Source of the DNA: Bacillota bacterium | GTDB lineage: Bacteria; Bacillota_C; Negativicutes; CTSoil-072 | Assembly: GCA_017861495.1 (NCBI GenBank) | Contig: JAGFXW010000097.1 | Coordinates: 1-8,236 of the forward strand | Direction: 5' to 3' | DNA: 8,236 nt | The notes under the pieces: generated by a model | The model's input: the letters and a program-made list of their open reading frames with translations, nothing else | Database searches by the model: none | Told to the model about the DNA's origin: nothing | Shown: positions 1 to 5,778 of the stretch, in pieces | Numbering within the stretch: position 1 is the stretch's first letter | How the letters are laid out: each line of letters begins with the position of its first letter | Position numbers and translations under genes: made by a program

Positions 1-2205
1 GGCATCCATGACTTCTTGGGCAATGGTGATAATCTTGCCCTTGAAAAAGGCCATTTCTTCTTTTCCAATCGTCAGCGGAATTTCAATCTCCGGTATTACG
101 GTGAATCGTTCTTTGGTCAGCCGTGCAGCCGCGTTCAGGATCGCACGGATCTGCATCTCGTACACTTCCGGATACGTGATCCCCAAACGGCAGCCGCGAT
201 GTCCCAGCATCGGGTTGAATTCATGCAACTGACGGACTTTTTTCAGCAGGGCTTCCTTCTCCGCCAACAGATGCGGGTCATTGCCGCGGACACGCAATTC
301 CGTTGTTTCGATCAGCAAATCTTCCAAGCTGGGCAAGAATTCATGCAAAGGCGGATCAAGCAACCGGATACAAACCGGATATCCTTCCATCGCCTTTAAA
401 ATACCGTAGAAATCGCCTTCCTGCATCGGCAGCAAGTGCGACAGCGCTGCCTGGCGCTGCTCAAGCGTTTCCGCCAATATCATTTGTTGTACGTAAGGCA
501 GCCGATCCTGGGCCATAAACATATGCTCCGTACGCGTCAGACCAATCCCCTGCGCCCCGAATTCGCGGGCTTTTTGCGCATCTTCCGGCGTATCGGCATT
601 GGCCCGTACGGCCATGCGTTTGATTTGATCAGCCCATCCCAACAAGGTAGTATATTCCACGGAAAGTTCCGGATCTTTCAACGCAATATCGCCTTTGATT
701 ACCCGGCCGGTGGATCCATCAATCGAAATTATATCGCCTCCCTTGATCACAAGGCCGCCAACGGTAAATTGCTTGTTATTGTAATCCAGCTTAATTGCTT
801 CGCATCCGCATACGCATGGTTTTCCCATGCCGCGGGCTACTACGGCAGCATGGCTGGTCATACCACCCCGGCTGGTAAGAATTCCCTGGGCCGCAACAAT
901 GCCATGGATATCATCCGGCGTTGTTTCCGTACGGACTAACAACACCTTTTGGCCTGCTTTGCCTAAATGTTCTGCCTCATCAGAATCAAATACAACAGCG
1001 CCGGATGCCGCTCCCGGTGAAGCGGGCAAACCTTTCGCAATGACATCCAACTGAACCGAAGAATCAATTTGCCGATGCAGTAATTGATCCAGTTGTGCCG
1101 GTTCCACCATTAAAATCGCACTTTCTTTATTGACAAGCCCTTCGACAACCATGTCATGCGCAACTTTAACAGCTGCGGCCGCAGTTCGTTTGCCGTTGCG
1201 GGTTTGCAGCATATATAACTTGCCTTTTTCAATGGTAAACTCGATGTCCTGCATATTCTTATAATGTTTTTCCAAATTCAAGGCTGTATCGGCCAGTTGC
1301 TTATAAATATCCGGCATCTCTGTTTTTAATGTAGAGATCGGCTGCGGGGTGCGGATACCGGCTACTACATCTTCCCCTTGGGCATTGATGAGATATTCAC
1401 CATACAGAACATTTTCACCGGTGGACGGATTTCTGGTAAAGGCTACGCCGGTACCGCAATCATTGCCCATATTGCCGAAGACCATAGACTGCACATTGAC
1501 GGCCGTCCCTAAATTGTGGTCAATTTTATTCAAGTTCCGATAGATTTTCGCCCGGTCATTATTCCAAGAACGGAACACCGCTTCAATCGACATAAATAAT
1601 TGTTCGCGCGGTTCTTCCGGGAAAGGTTTGCCAAATTGCTTTTCTACAAAAATTTTATAATTATCAATCAAGGTCCGCAGGGATTCGGCCGTTAATTCCT
1701 GGTCATATCGTACCCCTTGCTTTTCTTTTTGTTTGGCAAGGATATGTTCAAATTCATGTTTAGGAATATTAAGGACTACATCAGAAAACATTTGAATAAA
1801 CCGGCGATAGGCATCGTAAGCAAAAGAAAGGTTTTGCGTATTCTCTGCCAAGCTCAATACCGTTTTTTCATTCAGGCCGAGGTTTAATACAGTATCCATC
1901 ATTCCCGGCATGGAAAAGACAGCGCCGGAGCGAACCGAAACCAGCAGTGGATTGGCAACATCGCCTAGTTTTTTCCCTGTGGTTGCTTCCAATTCCGCCA
2001 AATGCTCCAAAATTTCCTTTTTCACACTGTCGGACAATTGTTCGCCAGCCCGATAGTATTCACGGCAAGCATCGGTTGTGATCGTTAAGCCGGGCGGAAC
2101 AGGCAGGCCAATCTTTGTCATTTCCGCTAAGTTTGCGCCTTTTCCGCCCAATAACGAGCGCATTGCGGCACAACCTTCATGAAACTGATAAACATATTTT
2201 TCCAT
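1..2205 (-). CDS. ppdK: Pyruvate, phosphate dikinase (3' end outside window)
   Basis: Reversibly converts pyruvate, ATP and phosphate to phosphoenolpyruvate, AMP and pyrophosphate in the cytoplasm, at the glycolysis/gluconeogenesis junction. 735 residues are visible of a family length near 875-890. Seen: N-terminal nucleotide-binding domain with GGKGANLAEM at about 20-29 and VRSGA at 91-95; ATP-domain residues E322 and Q334/R336 (LQTRNGKRT); the phosphohistidine domain with GGMTSHAAVVARG, catalytic His452; then the start of the PEP/pyruvate barrel with R558 (LTRTEHMF) and R614 (CIRLLDPPLHEF). These sit at a constant offset of about one to three residues from my recollection of the Clostridium symbiosum enzyme (R561, R617, H455). 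The C-terminal catalytic cysteine lies beyond the window. Thr450, two residues before His452, is the expected target of the adjacent regulatory protein. The ATG start is preceded by GAGGGG about 9 bases upstream, inside the end of the upstream gene, so translation is probably coupled. Confidence 0.97.
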   Translation of the reverse strand, partial: MEKYVYQFHEGCAAMRSLLGGKGANLAEMTKIGLPVPPGLTITTDACREYYRAGEQLSDSVKKEILEHLAELEATTGKKLGDVANPLLVSVRSGAVFSMPGMMDTVLNLGLNEKTVLSLAENTQNLSFAYDAYRRFIQMFSDVVLNIPKHEFEHILAKQKEKQGVRYDQELTAESLRTLIDNYKIFVEKQFGKPFPEEPREQLFMSIEAVFRSWNNDRAKIYRNLNKIDHNLGTAVNVQSMVFGNMGNDCGTGVAFTRNPSTGENVLYGEYLINAQGEDVVAGIRTPQPISTLKTEMPDIYKQLADTALNLEKHYKNMQDIEFTIEKGKLYMLQTRNGKRTAAAAVKVAHDMVVEGLVNKESAILMVEPAQLDQLLHRQIDSSVQLDVIAKGLPASPGAASGAVVFDSDEAEHLGKAGQKVLLVRTETTPDDIHGIVAAQGILTSRGGMTSHAAVVARGMGKPCVCGCEAIKLDYNNKQFTVGGLVIKGGDIISIDGSTGRVIKGDIALKDPELSVEYTTLLGWADQIKRMAVRANADTPEDAQKAREFGAQGIGLTRTEHMFMAQDRLPYVQQMILAETLEQRQAALSHLLPMQEGDFYGILKAMEGYPVCIRLLDPPLHEFLPSLEDLLIETTELRVRGNDPHLLAEKEALLKKVRQLHEFNPMLGHRGCRLGITYPEVYEMQIRAILNAAARLTKERFTVIPEIEIPLTIGKEEMAFFKGKIITIAQEVMDA

Positions 2206-2206
2206 A

Positions 2207-3022
2207 TTATTCTACCCCTCTACTATAAAATTCCAAGACCTTGGCAGCAGTCTCTTCCGTGCCCTTGCTTGTTACATCAATTACCGGGCAGCCCAGCCTG
2301 CGCATTACCTTATCGGCATACTCAAGTTCATCCAAAATACGGGTATAATTTGCATAATCAACATCTCTGGACAAGCCCATGGCTTCCAGGCGTTCACTCC
2401 GTATTTCCAATAATCGGGACGGCTTAATCGTCAACCCGATAATCCGGGATGGCGGAACAGAAAATAATTCATTCGGAGCTTCCACTTCCGGAACCAAAGG
2501 GACATTCGCCGCCTTATAGCCTTTATGCGCCAAATAAATACATAACGGTGTTTTCGAGGTGCGGGACACACCAACAATCACAATCTCGGCCTTCAGAATT
2601 CCCCGCGGCTCTTTCCCATCATCAAATTTTACCGCAAACTCGATAGCTTCCACTTTCTTAAAATAAGCGTCGTCAATTTGCCGGATCAAGCCTGGTTGGT
2701 TTTTCGGCGACACATGATAGGAATTTTCCAATGCTCCGATAATTGGTCCCATCACATCAATGGCAGTCAACCCCAGCAAACGGGCCTTTGCCTCCAGAGC
2801 GGCTTTCAGAAGGGGAGAAACCAACGTGTACAAAACAAGCGCCCTGGCCTGCCTCGCTTCCGTAAGAGCGTCTTCAACCTGTTGCAACGAATTCAAAAAA
2901 GGAGCCCGGCGGATTTCTAAATGTGCGAAATTAAATTGACTCGCAGCTGCTTTTGCTAAGGTTTCCCCTGTCTCACCGACAGAATCCGATAAAATGAAGA
3001 TAATCGGATGCTCATGGGTCAT
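2207..3022 (-). CDS. PPDK regulatory protein (DUF299 kinase/pyrophosphorylase, YqfL family)
   Basis: Bifunctional cytoplasmic enzyme of the PDRP/PSRP family. It inactivates PPDK by ADP-dependent phosphorylation of the threonine near the catalytic histidine and reactivates it by phosphate-dependent removal, releasing pyrophosphate (family knowledge). 271 residues from the ATG, normal for the family. Seen: N-terminal IIFILSDSVGETGET at about 7-21; the conserved central stretch from QPGLIRQIDDAYFKKVEAIEFA to the DDGKEPRG segment (about 109-141); the P-loop GVSRTSKTP at 151-159; C-terminal VIDVTSKGTEETA. Its TAA is one base from the ppdK ATG, so the two genes form one operon. The start is doubtful: the only strong ribosome binding site, GGGAGGG, is about 19 bases from this ATG, and no ATG, GTG or TTG lies in frame between the upstream stop (3077-3079) and the ATG. 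An ATT start at 3034 would have ideal spacing and add four residues. The usual upstream CcpN-type CBS regulator of Bacilli is absent. Confidence 0.95.
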   Translation of the reverse strand: MTHEHPIIFILSDSVGETGETLAKAAASQFNFAHLEIRRAPFLNSLQQVEDALTEARQARALVLYTLVSPLLKAALEAKARLLGLTAIDVMGPIIGALENSYHVSPKNQPGLIRQIDDAYFKKVEAIEFAVKFDDGKEPRGILKAEIVIVGVSRTSKTPLCIYLAHKGYKAANVPLVPEVEAPNELFSVPPSRIIGLTIKPSRLLEIRSERLEAMGLSRDVDYANYTRILDELEYADKVMRRLGCPVIDVTSKGTEETAAKVLEFYSRGVE

Positions 3023-3040
3023 TTCTTGAATAATCGCAAT

Positions 3041-3047
3041 CCCTCCC
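3041..3047 (-). promoter_or_regulatory. Ribosome binding site GGGAGGG of the PPDK regulatory gene, oddly placed
   Basis: On the minus strand GGGAGGG is a near-perfect anti-16S match, but it lies about 19 bases from the annotated ATG (3022-3020), far more than the usual 5-10. Measured from its GGAGG core, an in-frame ATT at 3034 sits 7 bases downstream and a second ATT at 3031 sits 10 bases downstream. Either the leader folds to shorten the distance or the gene starts at a rare AUU codon, as infC does in many bacteria. Confidence 0.55.
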
Positions 3048-3079
3048 GCATCAGCTTGTTTTTCCTGCGGCGACTTCTA

Positions 3080-3193
3080 AAACAAACGTAAGAAATAAAC
3101 GTCTTTATTGTTAATTATGCTATACTATTTATGCCGCATTGAGTATATTATACTACATTATTTCATTATTTGCCGCAATTATACTAATATTTC
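3080..3193 (-). promoter_or_regulatory. Control region of the PPDK unit: candidate promoters and repeat array
   Basis: An AT-rich stretch between the phosphatase gene and the PPDK regulatory gene. The plus-strand heptamer TATACTA occurs exactly at 3121-3127, 3149-3155 and 3180-3186 (steps of 28 and 31 bp). Read on the minus strand, two copies contain TAGTATAAT, which can serve as a -10 box (TATAAT at 3152-3147). A TTGCGG at 3178-3173 stands 17 bases before TAGTAT and may be a weak -35. TGCCGCA recurs at 3132-3138 and 3171-3177, with an inverted copy TGCGGCA at 3233-3239 inside the phosphatase gene. TATGCTATACT (3116-3126) and TATATTATACT (3144-3154) match, at 11 and 10 of 11 positions, the CcpN operator consensus TRTGHYATAYW as I remember it. 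AAACGT is repeated at 3084-3089 and 3097-3102. Promoter assignment is tentative; the repeats are certain. Confidence 0.5.
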
Positions 3194-3197
3194 TTCA

Positions 3198-3223
3198 AAA
3201 AATTATAATTAATTATAATTTTT
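3198..3223. repeat. 26-bp perfect AT-only palindrome over the phosphatase stop codon
   Basis: The self-complementary decamer AATTATAATT occurs twice in tandem (3201-3210 and 3211-3220), flanked by AAA and TTT, giving a perfect 26-bp palindrome with its centre at 3210/3211. The phosphatase stop codon (3211-3209) lies at that centre. It could form an all-AU hairpin and act as a weak terminator for the LapA-phosphatase unit, but it lacks the GC-rich stem of a classical terminator. It could equally be a protein-binding or DNA-melting element next to the PPDK promoter. Confidence 0.6.
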
Positions 3224-4021
3224 CTCACCATTTGCGGCATCTACTTTTTTTATGTGGTAGTGAATTGCCTCACAAATTGGTTCATTACCGGCAATCAATG
3301 AAATTCCCCGGTCCTGGCGAAAATAGATAATCATGCCGCCGGCCTCTTCTATCAATAGCGTCGCCGCAGCAACATCCCATAACGAAAGCTTCAATTCCCA
3401 AAATCCATCCAAAAAACCAGCCGCTACGCAGGCTAAATCGTACGCAGCCGCTCCCATTCTCCGTATCGCCCGGGTTACAAGCAACAAATCGCTGAAATAA
3501 GCAAGATTATTCACCGGGTTCTCCCTGACGTCATACGGAAAACCGGTTGCAACAACGCTTTCCGTTAAAATTGTCTTCGGCGATACTGCAAGACGCCTGC
3601 CGTTCAAAAAAGCGCCCTGCCCCTTGATCGCCGTAAACAATTGATCCACAACCGGCGCATACACAACTCCCAATACGGTTTCTTTTTTATACTGTAAAGC
3701 AACAGACACAGCAAAAATCGGCAGTCCTTGGGAAAAATTTGTCGTACCGTCTAACGGATCGACAACCCACAAGTAATCTGTCTTATTGGCCTCTAAGCCG
3801 GATTCTTCCGCAAGAATGGAATGGGACGGATAATTTTTTTTGATAAACTCGCGGATCATTTGTTCCGATTTCTTGTCAATTTCTGTTACCAAATCAAGCG
3901 AGTTCGATTTCGTGTCCACTGCCAGATCTTTTTTTCCCAGATTATCCTTTTGCATCTGCCCGACTTCCAAAACCAGTTCCTTTACTTTTTCCATTGCTGC
4001 GAAAAGATCAACCATTCTCAT
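3209..4021 (-). CDS. Inositol monophosphatase family protein (SuhB-like)
   Basis: Mg2+-dependent sugar or nucleotide phosphatase of the IMPase/FBPase superfamily. The true substrate cannot be read from sequence: inositol phosphate, fructose 1,6-bisphosphate or 3'-phosphoadenosine phosphate are all possible. 270 residues, the normal length. Seen: EESG at 72-75 (metal ligand Glu), the signature VVDPLDGTTNF at 86-96 (metal-binding Asp88 and Asp91), GAAAYDLACVAAG at about 190-202, and the second signature LWDVAAATLLIEEAGG at 214-229 with Asp216. Two starts are plausible: ATG 4021, with AAGGA 7 bases upstream, and ATG 4015, with GAAGGA 5 bases upstream; they differ by two residues. The open frame extends upstream to 4162, but that part overlaps the LapA gene, is Arg-rich and lies outside the fold. 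It begins 10 bases after the LapA gene, so the two are co-transcribed. Fructose 1,6-bisphosphatase activity would fit the neighbouring PPDK, but this is speculation. Confidence 0.93.
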   Translation of the reverse strand: MRMVDLFAAMEKVKELVLEVGQMQKDNLGKKDLAVDTKSNSLDLVTEIDKKSEQMIREFIKKNYPSHSILAEESGLEANKTDYLWVVDPLDGTTNFSQGLPIFAVSVALQYKKETVLGVVYAPVVDQLFTAIKGQGAFLNGRRLAVSPKTILTESVVATGFPYDVRENPVNNLAYFSDLLLVTRAIRRMGAAAYDLACVAAGFLDGFWELKLSLWDVAAATLLIEEAGGMIIYFRQDRGISLIAGNEPICEAIHYHIKKVDAANGEKNYN

Positions 4022-4031
4022 CCTTCTTTCC

Positions 4032-4418
4032 TTAATTGCTTCCTGGCTTCCCTTCTTTATTTTCCGTACTATTCGCCGCTCTTTCCAACGGCGGCAGCGG
4101 GGGAGCCAACGGCGCAGGCGAATCTTTTGCCAGCTTGGCGGATGCCTGCATAACCTGTACATTGCATTTTTCCAACTGGGCTTCCAGCTCTTTTATCCGG
4201 TTTCCGCTTTGCCGTAACCGCAGCCGCAATCGAACCTGAATCATCATCTCAATCGACAGAGCAATCAAAATGCCTATCCCAGCAGCCCCTACCACAACCA
4301 CTGCCAACGAGCTTTCTGTTTTCCAAGTCAAAAAACTGACCGTCACGAGCGCGGCATTTTGCACAGCAAAGATTGCAATGATCGCAGAAAACACAACGGC
4401 AAAGAGAAGGTAAAACAT
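4032..4418 (-). CDS. LapA-domain (DUF1049) membrane protein
   Basis: Small inner-membrane protein of 128 residues. Seen: a first hydrophobic helix at about 2-20, the short connecting segment FAVQNAALVTVSFLTWKTE with the Q-N and F-x-x-W pattern typical of LapA domains, a second helix at about 36-58, then a basic and charged stretch (VRLRLRLRQ, then RIKELEAQLEK) that looks like a cytoplasmic coiled coil at about 62-97. The tail is Ala/Pro-rich and probably disordered (residues 99-128). In proteobacteria LapA/YciS works with LapB in lipopolysaccharide regulation; in Firmicutes the domain is widespread and its role unknown. No lapB-like partner is visible. The ATG is preceded by AAGGATGG about 8-11 bases upstream. 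It is the first gene of a unit with the phosphatase, divergent from the phosphoribosyltransferase. Confidence 0.85.
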   Translation of the reverse strand: MFYLLFAVVFSAIIAIFAVQNAALVTVSFLTWKTESSLAVVVVGAAGIGILIALSIEMMIQVRLRLRLRQSGNRIKELEAQLEKCNVQVMQASAKLAKDSPAPLAPPLPPLERAANSTENKEGKPGSN

Positions 4419-4649
4419 AATTTACACCATCCTTTTTCATTTTTGTGTTTTAGTTCACGCTTGAAAATTGAATATTCTAATTCCATAATAATTTTCTCGC
4501 TTTAATGCAAAAAATCCTGTATTGCACCTGTGCGCTCTTTGAAACAATTCCTTCTCTTTTCTATTCCGCCATTTCATGATACTCTTTTATTAGGAGACCA
4601 TTGCAATACCACAGACACATAAATCTATTGGCTGGGAGGAGTGTTGCAA
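4419..4649. other. Divergent intergenic region, promoters not resolved
   Basis: This gap must hold start signals for the LapA gene (minus) and the phosphoribosyltransferase (plus). Candidates are weak. On the plus strand, TTGAAA at 4539-4544 is followed after 17 bases by TATTCC. On the minus strand, TTGCAT (4526-4520 area) is followed after 17 bases by TATGGA, and a TAGAAT lies further on. GCAC-CT-GTGC at 4524-4533 is a short inverted repeat. The phosphoribosyltransferase ribosome binding site GGGAGGAG lies at 4634-4641. I see no RNA gene or riboswitch. Confidence 0.4.
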
Positions 4650-5276
4650 ATGTACCAAAACAGGTGGGAAGCCGGCGAATTGCTGGCCCAGCGACTTGCC
4701 GAATACCAGTTTAAATCAGTTTGCGTTCTTGGTATTCCTCGCGGGGGTGTTGTTGTTGCAGCTCCCATTGCCCGTTTTTTCAAGACCAAATTAGGAGTGC
4801 TGGTAACCAGAAAAGTGGGACATCCTTTAAATGACGAATTGGCAATCGGCGCCGTAATGCCCGACGGAAGTGCAGTTCTCGATACGCTGACCATTCAAAC
4901 CCATCATATAGGGAAGGACTACCTGGAACGTACAATTGCGACCCAATATGCGGAATTGCGCCGTCGAATGAAGCTGTACACCGGTTCCGAGATGCCGCCG
5001 GACGTAAAAGGAAAGACCGTGATTGTCGTCGATGACGGCATCGCAACCGGCTATACAATGAAAGCGGCGGTCGCTTGGCTAAAAACATTACAGCCGGAAA
5101 AAATCATTGTCGCCGTGCCGGTCGCCCCGCCGGAAACAATCGCCGAGCTGGCAAAATCAGTGGATACGGTTGTTTGTCCCCAGCAGCCGGCCGATTTTAT
5201 GGCCGTCGGAATGCACTACCGGGAATTTCCTCAGACTAGCGACGCCGAGGCCATCGAACTCCTGCATGAATTTTAA
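4650..5276 (+). CDS. Predicted phosphoribosyltransferase (COG1926 type)
   Basis: Type I phosphoribosyltransferase-fold protein of 208 residues. Seen: N-terminal NRWEAGELLAQRL at 4-16, the VLGIPRGGVVVA strand-loop at about 26-37, TRKVGHPLNDELAIGAV at 53-69, the PRPP-binding loop VIVVDDGIATGYTM at 124-137 with the acidic pair Asp128/Asp129, and AVPVAPPETI at about 145-154. The order and spacing match the stand-alone COG1926 family, whose substrate is unknown. It is not recognisably hypoxanthine, adenine or orotate phosphoribosyltransferase, and it lacks the N-terminal zinc region of ComF. Three in-frame starts lie close together (GTG 4641, TTG 4644, ATG 4650). The ATG is best because AGGAG at 4637-4641 lies 8 bases upstream, whereas the other two would touch the ribosome binding site. 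A 193-base gap follows before the next gene, so co-transcription with alr is uncertain. Confidence 0.9.
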   Translation: MYQNRWEAGELLAQRLAEYQFKSVCVLGIPRGGVVVAAPIARFFKTKLGVLVTRKVGHPLNDELAIGAVMPDGSAVLDTLTIQTHHIGKDYLERTIATQYAELRRRMKLYTGSEMPPDVKGKTVIVVDDGIATGYTMKAAVAWLKTLQPEKIIVAVPVAPPETIAELAKSVDTVVCPQQPADFMAVGMHYREFPQTSDAEAIELLHEF

Positions 5277-5469
5277 CAACCTGGCCTGCACCGCACTTAC
5301 GCCAGTGGTTGCATTTATTAAGCAAAAGAGGGATACTGTTTATAAGGCAAATCAATAAGGGTAATGACACCCTCAATACTTAACAGAGTTCTTCCTGCTG
5401 AGCGCAGGAAATCACACTCGCCTGCCGAAGTATCTTTAAGACAACGAAATGAATAGGAGGGGTACCGCC
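5277..5469 (+). promoter_or_regulatory. Leader/promoter region before the 87-residue protein and alr
   Basis: No gene is supported here. Two small hairpins can be drawn: AGGGT-(6)-ACCCT at 5358-5373, and TTCCTGC-(5)-GCAGGAA at 5392-5410 (7 perfect pairs). Neither is followed by a T run, so neither is a convincing terminator. Possible promoters are TTAAGC-N17-TATAAG (5318-5346) and GCATTTA-N14-GATACTGT (5311-5339). The latter has the spacing of a sporulation sigma-E promoter but only about 5 of 7 matches in each box. The ribosome binding site AGGAGGGG lies at 5455-5462. Confidence 0.35.
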
Positions 5470-5733
5470 ATGCAAAAAAACGATCTGTTTGAAGTCAAGA
5501 TTGGTGATACCGAGCGAACGGTTGATGAAGTGATCAGCAGCATTCAACATTCCGACCTGCCAATCGCGCAAATCCAGCCCGTTTCTACAACGGAAGACCG
5601 ACGAGGCGTCGGAGCCGTCCTAACCTTGCATATGGTTCCCGGAAAAATGAACGAAGACCAATTAAAACGTCAACTTAACGAATACGGGGCCTGTATGTTT
5701 CAGGTTGAATCCGTTGTCAAAATACCAGAGTAG
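5470..5733 (+). CDS. Small conserved-looking protein of unknown function
   Basis: I do not recognise this family. 87 residues, soluble and acidic, with no cysteine cluster, signal peptide or membrane segment. The order of likely elements is strand (LFEVKIG), helix (TVDEVISSIQHS), strand (IAQIQPVS), strand (GVGAVLTLHMVP), helix (NEDQLKRQLNEYG), strand (FQVESVVKI). That resembles a beta-alpha-beta-beta-alpha-beta ferredoxin-like or ACT-like fold, by eye only. The ATG at 5470 is chosen over the upstream in-frame ATG 5449 because AGGAGGGG at 5455-5462 lies 9 bases before it and would be inside the longer version. It is 45 bases before alr, which has its own strong ribosome binding site, so the two are probably one transcript. 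Confidence 0.8.
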   Translation: MQKNDLFEVKIGDTERTVDEVISSIQHSDLPIAQIQPVSTTEDRRGVGAVLTLHMVPGKMNEDQLKRQLNEYGACMFQVESVVKIPE

Positions 5734-5778
5734 TATATCACGCCTGATTACTTCTCAGCTAAATAAGGAGGCCCGCTT

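Noticed and set aside
16..1054. Several plus-strand open frames opposite ppdK
   Set aside because: They lie antisense to a fully conserved PPDK coding sequence, have no convincing ribosome binding sites and give compositionally odd proteins.
3139..3330. Plus-strand small hydrophobic frame starting in the PPDK control region
   Set aside because: Its hydrophobic look comes from AT-rich promoter DNA; the second half is antisense to the phosphatase gene, and there is no ribosome binding site.
4022..4162. N-terminal extension of the phosphatase to an ATG at 4162
   Set aside because: The extension overlaps the LapA gene, is Arg/Lys-rich with no family similarity, and good ribosome binding sites precede the ATGs at 4021 and 4015.
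5392..5410. Hairpin TTCCTGC/GCAGGAA considered as a terminator for the phosphoribosyltransferase gene
   Set aside because: No T run follows on either strand and the stem is only 7 bp, so a leader structure is more likely if it is real.
5459..5469. T-box-like string GGTACCGCC just before the small gene
   Set aside because: It matches only the right part of the T-box core, abuts the ATG with no following terminator or sequestering stem, and no Stem I or specifier loop can be drawn upstream. It is simply the ribosome binding site region.
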